DNA from: Paenibacillus sp. JCM 10914
GTDB taxonomy: Bacteria > Bacillota > Bacilli > Paenibacillales > Paenibacillaceae
Direction of reading: 5' to 3'
Length of the DNA: 64,000 nucleotides
Assembly (NCBI RefSeq): GCF_001315105.1
Contig: NZ_BAZR01000004.1
Coordinates: 124,001-188,000 of the forward strand
Of this stretch, positions 34,868 through 43,847 are shown piece after piece (the first letter of the stretch is position 1; the number at the start of each line of letters is the position of its first letter). The notes below the pieces were generated by a model. That model had not been told where the DNA came from. It saw only the letters and a program-made list of their open reading frames with translations, and made no database searches. Position numbers and translations under genes: made by a program.

Positions 34868-35779
34868 GTGAGTACAAAAGTTACGCAAGGTACAGGAATC
34901 ATCGAGGTATTGCCGATCGGAGGACGTGTAGGAGCTACGGTGCAAGGGGTCAAGTTGGGCGGTGAATTGGATGCAGAGGTCATTCAGTCTATTCGGGAAG
35001 CGTTGCTGAAACACAAAGTGTTGTTCTTTCGCGATCAACAGCATCTGGATGATGCCAAGCAAGAAGACTTCGCAGATTTGCTTGGTGAACCTTTTGCTCA
35101 CCCTACGGTTAAGATCAGAGAAGGCAGCCGCTATATTCTGGAGCTGGATTCCCATCAAGGCGGTCGAGCCAATGCCTGGCATACCGATATTACGTTCATC
35201 GATGCCTACCCGAGTATTTCCGTGCTGCGTTCGGTCGTTGTGCCTGCTTCAGGCGGGGACACGGTCTGGTCTAACACGGCAGCGGCATATGACAGTCTGC
35301 CACAAGAATTAAAGGACCTTGCGGAGAAGCTGTGGGCTGTACACACCAATTTATACGATTATGCGGCCAGACGACCGGAGGCAAGCGAAGAGCGAGTCAA
35401 AGAGTATCAGCGTACATTTGCATCGACGGTGTATGAGACGGAGCACCCGCTTGTCCGTGTTCATCCGGAGACCGGCGAGAAATCACTGTTGTTAGGGAGC
35501 TTTGTCAAACGGCTGCTCGGCGTCTCTGCAGCCGAGTCGGCACGGCTGTATGAACTGTTCCAGCAGCATGTGACCAGCCTTGAGAACACGGTCCGCTGGC
35601 ATTGGGCAGCCGGAGATGTAGCCATCTGGGATAATCGCTCCACTCAACATATTGCCGTCAATGATTACGGCGATCAGCACCGGATCGTGCGAAGAGTCAC
35701 GCTGGCAGGTGAAGTTCCAGTCAGTGTGGATGGACGACAAAGCACGACCTATCTGAAAACCCCGAACGTGAATGTTTGA
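34868..35779 (+). CDS. TauD/TfdA family Fe(II)/2-oxoglutarate dioxygenase
   Basis: Non-haem iron dioxygenase, probably releasing sulfite from taurine or another alkylsulfonate. The 303-residue protein shows the iron ligands His105 and Asp107 in AWHTDITF, the distal histidine in DNRSTQHIAVNDYG and the 2-oxoglutarate-binding arginine in RIVRRVTL. GTG 34868 follows AAGGAGTG. The next gene encodes a sulfonate/taurine-type binding protein, and a second organosulfur operon lies 8 kb downstream. A strong promoter and terminator-containing leader precede it, implying control by sulfur or a related signal. Exact substrate not known. Confidence 0.88.
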   Translation: MSTKVTQGTGIIEVLPIGGRVGATVQGVKLGGELDAEVIQSIREALLKHKVLFFRDQQHLDDAKQEDFADLLGEPFAHPTVKIREGSRYILELDSHQGGRANAWHTDITFIDAYPSISVLRSVVVPASGGDTVWSNTAAAYDSLPQELKDLAEKLWAVHTNLYDYAARRPEASEERVKEYQRTFASTVYETEHPLVRVHPETGEKSLLLGSFVKRLLGVSAAESARLYELFQQHVTSLENTVRWHWAAGDVAIWDNRSTQHIAVNDYGDQHRIVRRVTLAGEVPVSVDGRQSTTYLKTPNVNV

Positions 35780-35836
35780 GTAGATAAATCATTTTAGTAG
35801 TTTAACATATAGCAAGCTCAAGGAGAGGAGCCGCAT

Positions 35837-36844
35837 ATGTCCCAATCGAAGAAGAAACATGTCCCGCTCATGGCTGCGCTCCTGGTTTCAGCAGCATGCC
35901 TGCTTGCCGCATGCAGCAGCGATACGTCCTCTGCGAGTAGCGGTAACGAGGGAACAGAGCCGGTAGTGGTCAGGCTCGCGATTAATGGAGGCACGAACCT
36001 GTTTACGATTATCCGAGAGAAGGGGTGGCTGACAGAACGTTTCAAGGAACATCACGCGATAGTGGAATGGAGCGAATTCCAGAGCGGTCCCCCATTATTA
36101 GAGTCCCTTGCCGCCAAGCGGGTAGATCTATCGCTTCTGGGTGATGGGGCTGCGTTACAGGGACAGTCGGCGGGCCTTCCTTTTGTCAATGTTGGGTTGA
36201 TCAGCAGTGGTTCCAATCTGAACTCTATCCTGGTGCCAGCGGATTCTGCTATCCAGCAGGTAGAGGAACTTCGCGGGAAGAAAATTGCACTGGCGAAGGG
36301 GACCACTTCGCACGTGTACCTGTTAAAAAAACTGGCGAATCACGGATTAACTGAGCAGGACGTGGAAATTGTTAATTTGCAATTTAGCGATGCACTACCC
36401 GCTTTTTCCACGGGGTCAGTAGATGCATGGGTCAGTATTGACCCCTTTACAACCCAATTGACACAGGAGAGTAAAGCAAGGATCGTCGCTGGGAAAGATG
36501 AGACGATTCTGGCACCTGTCGCCTTAATCGCCCGTACGGATTTTGCCAAAGAGCACCCCGAACTTGTAACGGAATTCCTCAAGGTTTACAAGGAAGCGAT
36601 TCAATGGCAGAACACTCATCTGGACGAAGTTGCCCAATTGTTTGCTGCTGATAAGAAAATTCCGGTCGAGATTCTGAAGCAAGTCCTGAGCAATCAGAAC
36701 GCAGAGTTGACGCCCATTACAGAAGATGTGATCGCAACACAGCAGGCGTCCGCAGAAATCTTGCAGACCAGCGGGTTTCTGAAAAAGCCGATCGAGTATA
36801 AAGAGTATGTCGATAACTCTTATTTGGAGCGGCTTAATCCATAA
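35837..36844 (+). CDS. ABC transporter substrate-binding lipoprotein (SsuA/TauA type)
   Basis: A 335-residue secreted lipoprotein with signal peptide and lipobox (LLAACSS, Cys about residue 26). Residues 45-330 match the NMT1/SsuA periplasmic-binding fold (LAINGGTNLFTIIREKGWL, LSLLGDGAALQGQSAGLPF, LRGKKIALAKGTTSHVYLLK, DAWVSIDPF). It would capture aliphatic sulfonates for import. It follows tauD by 57 bp with AAGGAGAGG before ATG 35837. No permease or ATPase is encoded here; they could be shared with the SsuB/SsuC-like pair at 46223-48846. Confidence 0.9.
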   Translation: MSQSKKKHVPLMAALLVSAACLLAACSSDTSSASSGNEGTEPVVVRLAINGGTNLFTIIREKGWLTERFKEHHAIVEWSEFQSGPPLLESLAAKRVDLSLLGDGAALQGQSAGLPFVNVGLISSGSNLNSILVPADSAIQQVEELRGKKIALAKGTTSHVYLLKKLANHGLTEQDVEIVNLQFSDALPAFSTGSVDAWVSIDPFTTQLTQESKARIVAGKDETILAPVALIARTDFAKEHPELVTEFLKVYKEAIQWQNTHLDEVAQLFAADKKIPVEILKQVLSNQNAELTPITEDVIATQQASAEILQTSGFLKKPIEYKEYVDNSYLERLNP

Positions 36845-36860
36845 GGAAACATTGTGAAAT

Positions 36861-36906
36861 AAAAAAATGGCGGTGCTCAGGTTGTCCTGCACGGCCATTT
36901 TTTTTG
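36861..36906 (+). terminator. Terminator after sulfonate-binding protein gene
   Basis: AAAAATGGC pairs with GGCCATTTTT, with inner GTGC/GCAC pairing, followed by TTTTTTTT. Confidence 0.85.
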
Positions 36907-36984
36907 GCTCTTGATTGATCGCTGCGGGATAGGAATCGATTTCGGGCAAGCATATGTGGTCGTCGTTGTGCCCGGGTGTTATGG

Positions 36985-38079
36985 TCACGCATGCTTCTGT
37001 TTCTTCTTCCTTTTGCGGCGAAAGAGCGTAGCTACCCAGTACAGAATCGGTATGCACTCAATCAGAATAAAGAACACGGCGATGGAGAACGAGTTGTATT
37101 CTTTCATGAACAAGACAGGATTTCGCGAGTATTGGTAAGCTAACACAACGCCGATACCGCCGATCAGAGCGATTAGCGGAGCATCCATCTGCTTCAGGCG
37201 CAGCAGCTTGGCCAGGCATCGTACGCTGATATGGACCAGAAAGGCGCTGTGCAAGAACATGGAGCTGCTCCATAAGCCGATCATCAGCGGGTCTGAATTG
37301 CCGAGGAACCCGCTGGCTGCGCGCATGAGCTCTACCAGGGGGTATTGAAGTTCACGTCCGAAGTAAATACCGAAGTTCAGCAGTGCCGATGCCCATTGCA
37401 GTAATACGGCGATCGTTACTAGTAATCCGGCAGCAGCCAGACTGCGAAACGATTTGCGATCTAACTGGATATAGGGCGCAACGAACAGAAATACGAGCCA
37501 CTCCGCAAAAAAAGATAGGCAGAATATAGCATCCTTGACCACAGAACCGTAATTATGATGCCTTGTCATGGCGATGACCATATCAAAATTAGCTTCCTTG
37601 AAGAAGAACATATTCATGAAGATGATGGATAGCACAATGATGATGAACAAACCATCGGATATGTATATCATCGTTTCCAGACCCCAGCGTGCGGTAATGG
37701 TTATGACAAGGCCAACGATGAGAATGACGAACCATTGCGGCGTCTCACGCATGTAGTTGGTATCGAAGAACAAGGCAAATCCTTCAATATCCATGCCGAG
37801 ATAATTGATCGCCCAGAACAAGACTAGGACCACGACTGGAATATGAATCCAGGGGCCGACCAGCTTGCTGCCGAAATCGATCCATGGCCGATGTGGATCC
37901 CACATCCCCACCTTGACCGTGAACCACAGTAAGATCAGGCTTAATGCATATCCGCCCATGATCGCAGCCCATCCCAGATAAGCTGATCCCCACAGCAAAG
38001 GACTGATCAGAAAGCCGGTCGGTATGGCGTTAAGATATACAAATCCCAGACGAAACAGTTGCCCCGGGGTTCTAGTCAT
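36985..38079 (-). CDS. Spore germination receptor B subunit (GerAB/GerKB family)
   Basis: A 364-residue permease-like protein of the APC superfamily with about ten membrane helices, located in the inner spore membrane where it helps sense the germinant. Family landmarks: the N-terminal helix region with GFLISPLLWGSAYLGW, a central helix pair (WFVILIVGLVITITARWGLETMIY) and the basic Lys/Arg-rich tail (FRRKRKKKQKH). It is the last gene of the operon A-C-small protein-B. The germinant is unknown. Confidence 0.9.
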   Translation of the reverse strand: MTRTPGQLFRLGFVYLNAIPTGFLISPLLWGSAYLGWAAIMGGYALSLILLWFTVKVGMWDPHRPWIDFGSKLVGPWIHIPVVVLVLFWAINYLGMDIEGFALFFDTNYMRETPQWFVILIVGLVITITARWGLETMIYISDGLFIIIVLSIIFMNMFFFKEANFDMVIAMTRHHNYGSVVKDAIFCLSFFAEWLVFLFVAPYIQLDRKSFRSLAAAGLLVTIAVLLQWASALLNFGIYFGRELQYPLVELMRAASGFLGNSDPLMIGLWSSSMFLHSAFLVHISVRCLAKLLRLKQMDAPLIALIGGIGVVLAYQYSRNPVLFMKEYNSFSIAVFFILIECIPILYWVATLFRRKRKKKQKHA

Positions 38080-38109
38080 AATGGATGTGTCCCGTCCTTT
38101 CCTCGTATT

Positions 38110-38301
38110 CTAATTCAGCCAGCCGAGCAGAAGCAGGATGACTTGATTGGGCGTGGGCCAATTCTGACCGTACATTGCACATATATTCCATACGCTAACC
38201 ACGATAATCAGCGTGAGCACCGTCCACTTCTCGCGCGGTGTCTTACGTTTGACGATAAACCATTCCACAAGGGTGTAGACTAAAAAGACAAGCGCTAACA
38301 T
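38110..38301 (-). CDS. Small membrane protein inside the germination operon
   Basis: A 63-residue protein with two hydrophobic helices (ALVFLVYTLVEWFIV, about 3-17, and VLTLIIVVSVWNICAMY, about 28-44) separated by a basic loop (KRKTPREKW). It lies between the GerC-type and GerB-type genes in the same direction with 19-30 bp gaps, so it is co-transcribed. It resembles in size and topology the D subunits (two-helix proteins) that modulate some Bacillus and Clostridium germination receptors. GGAGG upstream is weakly spaced. Confidence 0.75.
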   Translation of the reverse strand: MLALVFLVYTLVEWFIVKRKTPREKWTVLTLIIVVSVWNICAMYGQNWPTPNQVILLLLGWLN

Positions 38302-38320
38302 GGGGGCGTTGCCTCCTCCG

Positions 38321-39487
38321 TTACTCGGGTTTCATCTTGAGCGTAGTGCCGAAATTGCGGATGGAAATATCCGTGACTACGTCAATCTCAACATGGTCTT
38401 TGTAATAACTGGGCCAATCCGCTTGAACGTTCTCCCAGTGATCGGGATAGTTCCAGTCCAGTACCATCCCGAGTTGGAGAATGTCAGCTCCATTGTTTTG
38501 TGAAACGGCCAAGGCTTTTTTCATATGTCCCTGGATTTGTTCATTGAGTTTGGTTTGAATGATGTTTCTAGTGTCTAGTGAGTCGGATTGGTCTCGATTC
38601 TTCTTGTATATGACATCACCAACACCTTCCAGCTTAATGGTATACACCGGATGACCACCCTTGATGCGGACGGACTTCTTGGCTTTGTTGCTGATGATGT
38701 ATACACTAGCTTTGCCGTTGTTCCCCCATGAAATGGTATAGAGCGGCCCCTTGAGTTCATTCTCTGCCCAGCTAACGGCGAGCGATTCCTTCATCGGCAG
38801 GGTTGCCCGGAGCTTGTGATTTTGGAACAACGCGGTTCCTTGAACACCGGCCCATGGCTCCAAGTTGTTTTTTTCCGAGATCATCTTCTGAACGCCGGCA
38901 CTTAAATAAGTTAGGGCATACCCTTGATTGGCCGATGCTGCGTATAGACAGTCCTTCAGCGTTGTGCTGATCATATTGTGCTGACTACCAAAACGAATCA
39001 GAACCTCGGAAGGCATCTGCTCGAACACAGGCGACATTGAGGCGATATCTTTGGCGTCCCCTGGTGCAACCATGAGGAATGTACTTAAATCGGTGGTTGG
39101 TTCGCGCTGCAGCCAATCCATCAGATCTTCGATGCCGGCTTCGGCATAACTTTTACCGATAACGACAACTTTCGTATGGCTAAAGTCAAACCGCCGGGAC
39201 AGATCTCGCTGAATTAAATGAAGTGCATCCTGGACGGTGGAAGATGTCTTGGTGACCATGGCGTAGGGGCTGCCCGCCCCTTCTCCACCTGCTTGTTTAC
39301 CTGTTGTTAGACGGTTAGGAAGCGGGGCGCTGATCGTCACTTCGACGGTATCGGGCTCTTGTCCTTGATTGATATACAGAGTAAATACAAACGTCTGTTC
39401 ATTGATCTCGATTCGGGTCATGTTAAATCCACAGCCGGTCAGGAGCAGGAACGGCAGCAGGATGCGTAACCATCTGAATAACAGCAT
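38321..39487 (-). CDS. Spore germination receptor C subunit (Ger(x)C lipoprotein)
   Basis: A 388-residue lipoprotein with signal peptide and lipobox (LLTGCGF, Cys19). The family pattern follows: IEINEQTFVFTLYINQ, FDFSHTKVVVIGKSYAEAGIEDLMDWL and the C-terminal domain (KMISEKNNLEPWAGVQGTALF; MKKALAVSQNNGADILQLG). It is anchored on the outside of the inner spore membrane and is needed for A/B function. Its ATG overlaps the stop of the A-subunit gene by one base (39487), so the two are translationally coupled. Confidence 0.93.
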   Translation of the reverse strand: MLLFRWLRILLPFLLLTGCGFNMTRIEINEQTFVFTLYINQGQEPDTVEVTISAPLPNRLTTGKQAGGEGAGSPYAMVTKTSSTVQDALHLIQRDLSRRFDFSHTKVVVIGKSYAEAGIEDLMDWLQREPTTDLSTFLMVAPGDAKDIASMSPVFEQMPSEVLIRFGSQHNMISTTLKDCLYAASANQGYALTYLSAGVQKMISEKNNLEPWAGVQGTALFQNHKLRATLPMKESLAVSWAENELKGPLYTISWGNNGKASVYIISNKAKKSVRIKGGHPVYTIKLEGVGDVIYKKNRDQSDSLDTRNIIQTKLNEQIQGHMKKALAVSQNNGADILQLGMVLDWNYPDHWENVQADWPSYYKDHVEIDVVTDISIRNFGTTLKMKPE

Positions 39488-40946
39488 TACGGTTTCTGTC
39501 TCCTTAAATGATTAGGTGCGGCGTACGACTTTGGCCGTTTCTTCATCAGCATGGATGGTGCTCTAAGAAATGTATCTTTCCATTCGGATAGAACAAACGG
39601 TGCCACCGGCTGCAAATAAGGCGTGCCAAAAGACCTTAAAGACGCCATGTGGCCAAAGACGAGGAAGGATGCGGCAAACACGCCGATAAGTCCCAATGTC
39701 CCGCCTAGTATTAGAATAGGAAAGCGGAGCAATCGAAACGCAAGCCCGAGCTCGAAATGGGGTACGATGTATGAGGCAATACCCGTTATGGAGACAACGA
39801 TAACCATCGGGTTGGATACGATGCCAGCCTCTACGGCGGCCTGCCCGATGACGATCGCGCCAATGATCGAAATGGTCTGTCCGACGGGCTTTGGAATACG
39901 CGTTCCGGCTTCTCGCAGTGCTTCAAACGTCAGCTCCATAATCATCGCCTCCGCTAACGCAGAGAAGGGGATGTTCTCGCGGGAAGCGCGATGGTGATCA
40001 GAAGATCTGTAGGGATGATGGAGGGTTGAAATGTGGTTATGGCTACATATAAGGACGGCATTAACAACGAGAGCACGGCAAACAGGAAGCGGATCATGCG
40101 CATCCAGCTTGAGGAGAAGAAGCTATGGTAATAGTCCTCTGATGATTGGAGCAGCGACATTAACGTTACGGGAACTAAGAGTGCTGAGGGAGTGCCGTCT
40201 TGTATGATACCCACTCGTCCTTCAAGCAATGAGGCAGCAACCGAATCGGGACGCTCCGTATATTGAAACTGAGGAAAGGGAGATTTGACGCCTTCTTTCA
40301 TATGTTCAGACAACGTGCTGATTCCGAATGTACCGTCAATGGCAATATTCTTCAATTGCTGATCCAGTTGGTCGACAATCTCTGGTTTGCATAGACCTTC
40401 AACGTATAACAGATAGACTTCCGTTTTGGTGTAACTTCCAATCTGATAACGAACGGTCTTGAAATCGGTGTGCTTAATCTTATGACGAAGCAAGGAGAGG
40501 TTGGTACTAATGTCTTCGATAAAGGCCTCTTGCGGGCCGTTAACGACGAGCTCATTCTGTGATTCGCTGACAGCTCTCTTCTGATAGAGAACGATATCAA
40601 AGAGATAGGCTTCTGGAACAGAAGGGACTATGAATACAGCGCGGCCTTCAACGATCATATTCGCGATCGCCTCCGCATCCGAAGAGCGTTTGAACGGGAT
40701 TGATAACAGATCTCCACGATCCATTCGGTCAACAAAATCAATGAGATGATGCTGGACCAATGCGGTTTCTTTAATTAATGGAGAGATAATATGTTCGTGC
40801 AGAACGATAAGATCCACGATCGACTCGATGTAGATTAACTCGCACTTGGCTCCGTGCATTCGCAAGGATTGATATACGATATCTTCACAGTTTGCAAGTC
40901 GTGCTTTAATCTGTTCGACCAAGACATGCTGAGTTTTGGATTTCAC
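39487..40946 (-). CDS. Spore germination receptor A subunit (GerA family), one frameshift
   Basis: First gene of the germination operon. N-terminal cytoplasmic region (about 1-240: RLANCEDIVYQSLRMHGAKCELIYIESIVD, EGRAVFIVP), GerA signature PDSVAASLLEGRVGIIQDGTPSALLVP, then membrane helices (MRMIRFLFAVLSLLMPSLYVA; SIIGAIVIGQAAVEAGIVSNPMVIVV). The two halves are in different frames; one missing C/G at 39981-39983 (minus strand CTTCCCGCGAG, expected CTTCCCCGCGAG) restores ALPRENIPFSALAEAMIMEL and 486 residues. GTG 40946 behind GAGGAGGG is the likely start; the upstream in-frame ATG would bury that site. Confidence 0.92.
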
Positions 40947-41151
40947 GTTGTTATCCCTCCTCTTTGTCACAGCCTGGATATCTCTTCTTGTTTAGAATGC
41001 CGTAGTTATAACAAGTTATACCGAATTTTCCAGAAAAAACGACTGTGATGGAGGAGGAGCCATACAATGGGAATGAAATAAAATAACCCCCTTCCCTAAT
41101 GTCTTGCCGGATTTCGGCAAACGAATCGAGAAGGAGGCGATGGCCTTGTCG

Positions 41152-41687
41152 CTACAACTTGGTTAATTTGGAATCGCTGCGTTTAATGGATTTCTTGATA
41201 CTGTCAAGCCAAGGTTTACGGTACTTGGACAATATAATGCGAAGGATGGCATAGAGAATGAGCGTAGAGAGGAAGCTGTTGATGACGGCCCCCACGAGGA
41301 AATTGATCCCCATATCCCCCATATGCCGAAATGATCGGTCTCAATGATATAATCGGTCTCAGGAATCGGGGCCGTAATCGCGTCCTCAATCTCAAATGAC
41401 CTGGGGTATGTGGTAAGCAGATGCACCATGACTCCAACTTTATAATTCCAATAGAATAATCCTGGCCAGAGCACGGATCCGGTGGTAGCCGCTAGGAATG
41501 CGGATGGAATGTTCCCTTTAACAAGCCGTGCCAGTAGTGGTGCCAACAGCAAATCGATGCCGAAGGTGGGGAACCAACATGGAAAGAAGCCCACGGCAAA
41601 GCCCAGGGCGATCCGATGATCGCTATTTTGCATGCGGAGGGTTCTGAGCAAGTAGTATTTGAATTTTCGAATGTATTTATGGAGCAA
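41152..41687 (-). CDS. DUF2062 family membrane protein, one frameshift
   Basis: A 178-residue membrane protein of the DUF2062 family, recognised by ALGFAVGFFPCWFPTFGIDLLLAPLLARL and the later helix pair (NFLVGAVINSFLSTLILYAI). The frame breaks at 41327-41328: one missing G on the minus strand (TTCGGCATATG, expected TTCGGGCATATG) turns DHFG-IWGIWG into DHFGHMGDMGINF, and the true end is TAG at 41152-41154 after a basic tail. TTG 41687 follows GGAGGAG by 7 bp. Function of the family is unknown. Confidence 0.82.
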
Positions 41688-41938
41688 ACATTTTCTCCTC
41701 CTGCGTGTACTGATGCGATGATTCGTTTCGTCTATTCTAAACGGAATCTATATGATAAGGATATGAAATTACATATATACTTAGGAAGAACTTTCAAAAT
41801 TATATAGTAGTCGTTCCTTACCGTCAATGAATATTGCTAATTGCTGCCAGTTGGGCGGGGGAGAAACAAAAAGTCGACAAATTAACGTTTCGTCTGTCTG
41901 AAGACATGTCATATTAAATTTATGTTTAACATATTACT

Positions 41939-41967
41939 TTGACACACATAGTAGTGTGTGTTATGTT
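41939..41967 (+). promoter_or_regulatory. padR-operon promoter with overlapping operator
   Basis: TTGACA (41939-41944), 17-bp spacer, TATGTT (41962-41967). The spacer holds an inverted repeat ACACAC-N8-GTGTGT (41942-41961), the type of site bound by PadR proteins, so the operon is probably autorepressed. Confidence 0.6.
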
Positions 41968-41998
41968 ACACGTATCCCATTTGGGGGAGGTGAATCGG

Positions 41999-42373
41999 TT
42001 GTCTGATTTATTACATAATAGTGATCTCATTAGGGGGAACATCGATACCTTTATTTTGCGGGTCCTTAAGGAACGGGACAATTATGGCTATCAGATTATT
42101 AAAGAAATCTCCATTCGCAGTCATCATCGGTTCGAGCTGAAGGAACCTACCTTGTATTCCAGCCTCAGGAGATTGGAGAAGCAAGGATATATACGTTCAT
42201 ACTGGGGAGAAGAAACCCAGGGAGGTAGAAGAAAATATTATACTCTGACATCGACTGGACATGAACGCCTCCAATTGAACTTGGAGGAATGGAAGGCAGC
42301 CAAAGAAATTATCGACATCCTGATCGGAGAGGAAGGGGGACGCTGCAATCATGACGAAAGAAACGGATCTTGA
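41999..42373 (+). CDS. PadR family transcriptional regulator
   Basis: A 124-residue winged-helix repressor: GNIDTFILRVLKERDNYGYQIIKEI, LKEPTLYSSLRRLEKQGYI and WGEETQGGRRKYYTLTSTG are the PadR helix-turn-helix and wing. TTG 41999 follows GGGGGAGGTG with ideal spacing, so the upstream frame is rejected. Its end overlaps the next gene by 23 bp. PadR regulators of this type usually control a following membrane protein or transporter, and an inverted repeat lies inside its own promoter. Confidence 0.92.
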   Translation: MSDLLHNSDLIRGNIDTFILRVLKERDNYGYQIIKEISIRSHHRFELKEPTLYSSLRRLEKQGYIRSYWGEETQGGRRKYYTLTSTGHERLQLNLEEWKAAKEIIDILIGEEGGRCNHDERNGS

Positions 42374-43031
42374 AATCTTCGTCGATCGCTTATTTGCCAA
42401 CCAGCGTAATACGAAGCAGGCCAGAGAGCTTAAGCAAGAGGTGCTTGGTAACTTGGAAGCCCGGGTCAGCGACTATATGGAGAATGGGATGGATTATCAA
42501 TCCGCGGTCAGCCGTGCGATCGAAACCATCGAGAACATTGAGGAGTTCATTGATGACCATCATGAGGTGTATATATATCCTTTCCGGCACGATCTTCTGC
42601 AGAGTGCGCTGATTTATGCGCTGCTGGCTTGGATAATAAGTATGCCTGCCCGGTTCTTCCTTAACGGCAGTCTGATCAATACGCTTTTGCTATGTCTAGT
42701 TGTGATACTGGCGGTCATCTATTTCGGGACGTCAAGGAACACGGAGCGTTACAAGAAGCGGAAAGCGACCGTGAATGCAAACCTGCTATCCACTTGGAAT
42801 CGGCTGTCGTGGCTGTTATGGGGCGTATTTATCGCTGTGATTACTGCATATACGTTCGTCATGCATTTCGGTAGCGATGTGTGGTTTGGGCGCGCATTAT
42901 CCATTGATGGGCCTTATGCTTTCTACGTTCTGTTTCTTCAGTTGGCCTTGCCGTTCACGTCCATCATCATTCCGCTGGTGTTGCGAAGAGCCGGCAAGTT
43001 AACGCTCAAGCACGAGGTGAGTGAAGAATGA
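42351..43031 (+). CDS. Membrane protein with permease-prefix (HAAS-type) domain
   Basis: A 226-residue protein. Residues 1-75 form a helical HAAS/DUF1700-like domain (LEIFVDRLFANQRNTKQARELKQEV...YQSAVSRAIETIENIEEF), which typically follows PadR genes. Four membrane helices follow (SALIYALLAWIISMPARF, LINTLLLCLVVILAVIYFG, LSWLLWGVFIAVITAYTFVM, FYVLFLQLALPFTSIIIPLV). It overlaps padR by 23 bp and the next gene by 4 bp, so the three are one operon. Function likely lies in envelope stress or signal relay, by analogy only. Confidence 0.85.
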   Translation: MTKETDLEIFVDRLFANQRNTKQARELKQEVLGNLEARVSDYMENGMDYQSAVSRAIETIENIEEFIDDHHEVYIYPFRHDLLQSALIYALLAWIISMPARFFLNGSLINTLLLCLVVILAVIYFGTSRNTERYKKRKATVNANLLSTWNRLSWLLWGVFIAVITAYTFVMHFGSDVWFGRALSIDGPYAFYVLFLQLALPFTSIIIPLVLRRAGKLTLKHEVSEE

Positions 43032-43639
43032 AGAAGAGAAACGGATTGATTATATTACTGTTGATCCTTGGCATCGTCGGCATGATTTATGTGGAGGGCT
43101 ACTTAAAACCGAAGGCGCATGAAGAAACTCTTCAGTATGAGTTGGAACAGAATGACCCAGCCACGCACGATATTAGGCGTTCTCTGAAGTATGCGAACCA
43201 GTATATGGGAAACGCCGGTAATTTAAGCAATCTGAACATCTCTTTGCCGTGGCACGATCTTCGTCGTACCTTCCAACTCTATCCGGATGAGCTGACGGCT
43301 GAGATTCGCTATCAGGCGGTGGCATATGAGCAGGATCGTCAGAAGCTGAAGCAGTTCCTTGCCTATAATTCAACGGCGAATTTTGTCATGATCGATAATC
43401 TGGAATTGCTGGTATTGGAATTTGAAGATCTGTCATTTACGATTCAGAGGAAGGATGTAGCGGCATGGTTTATCGACCAAAGCGGACATAATCTGATCGA
43501 TTTACAACATCCAGAGACATGGCATTCAGAGGTGCAGACTCGGGTACAACAAGAAGAGTACGCACAGCAATTTGTTGAGCGGCTGGTGGAACAGCAAGGC
43601 GGCGGTCCCGTAAAGAGAAGCATTAATTTAATGCGCTAA
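43028..43639 (+). CDS. DUF4825-like membrane-anchored protein
   Basis: A 203-residue protein with one N-terminal membrane helix (LIILLLILGIVGMIYVEG) and an extracytoplasmic domain that resembles DUF4825: YANQYMGNAGNLSNLNISLPW, RTFQLYPDEL and IRYQAVAYEQDRQ. It begins inside the stop of the upstream gene (ATGA overlap at 43028-43031) and ends the PadR operon. No catalytic motif. Role unknown. Confidence 0.8.
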   Translation: MKKRNGLIILLLILGIVGMIYVEGYLKPKAHEETLQYELEQNDPATHDIRRSLKYANQYMGNAGNLSNLNISLPWHDLRRTFQLYPDELTAEIRYQAVAYEQDRQKLKQFLAYNSTANFVMIDNLELLVLEFEDLSFTIQRKDVAAWFIDQSGHNLIDLQHPETWHSEVQTRVQQEEYAQQFVERLVEQQGGGPVKRSINLMR

Positions 43640-43654
43640 ATATCGAAAAGATAA

Positions 43655-43683
43655 TTGACGACAAAATTAGACGATGCTATAAT
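43655..43683 (+). promoter_or_regulatory. Strong promoter of the organosulfur operon
   Basis: TTGACG (43655-43660), 17-bp spacer, TATAAT (43678-43683). Predicted start near 43690, giving a 158-nt leader before the aldo/keto reductase gene. Confidence 0.75.
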
Positions 43684-43729
43684 CCTACTTAACTTATCGG
43701 AAATATTATATTTAATATTCATCTACCGG

Positions 43730-43790
43730 ACAACCGGAGATGCATCCTGGGACATTGTAATGCCCGAGGTGTGTCTTCGGTTGTTTTGTT
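43730..43790 (+). terminator. Long hairpin with T-rich tail in the operon leader (attenuator)
   Basis: ACAACCG (43730-43736) pairs with CGGTTGT (43778-43784); inside, AGATGCATC pairs with wobbles to GGTGTGTCT and GGG-CATT pairs with AATG-CCC at the apex. TTTTGTTG follows. It stands between a strong promoter and the first gene, so it should stop part of the transcription unless antitermination occurs. Confidence 0.65.
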
Positions 43791-43847
43791 GTACATGATG
43801 TTGACCGGTCGGTGTATGGGCACGAGTTACGTAGGGGAGGCGACAAC

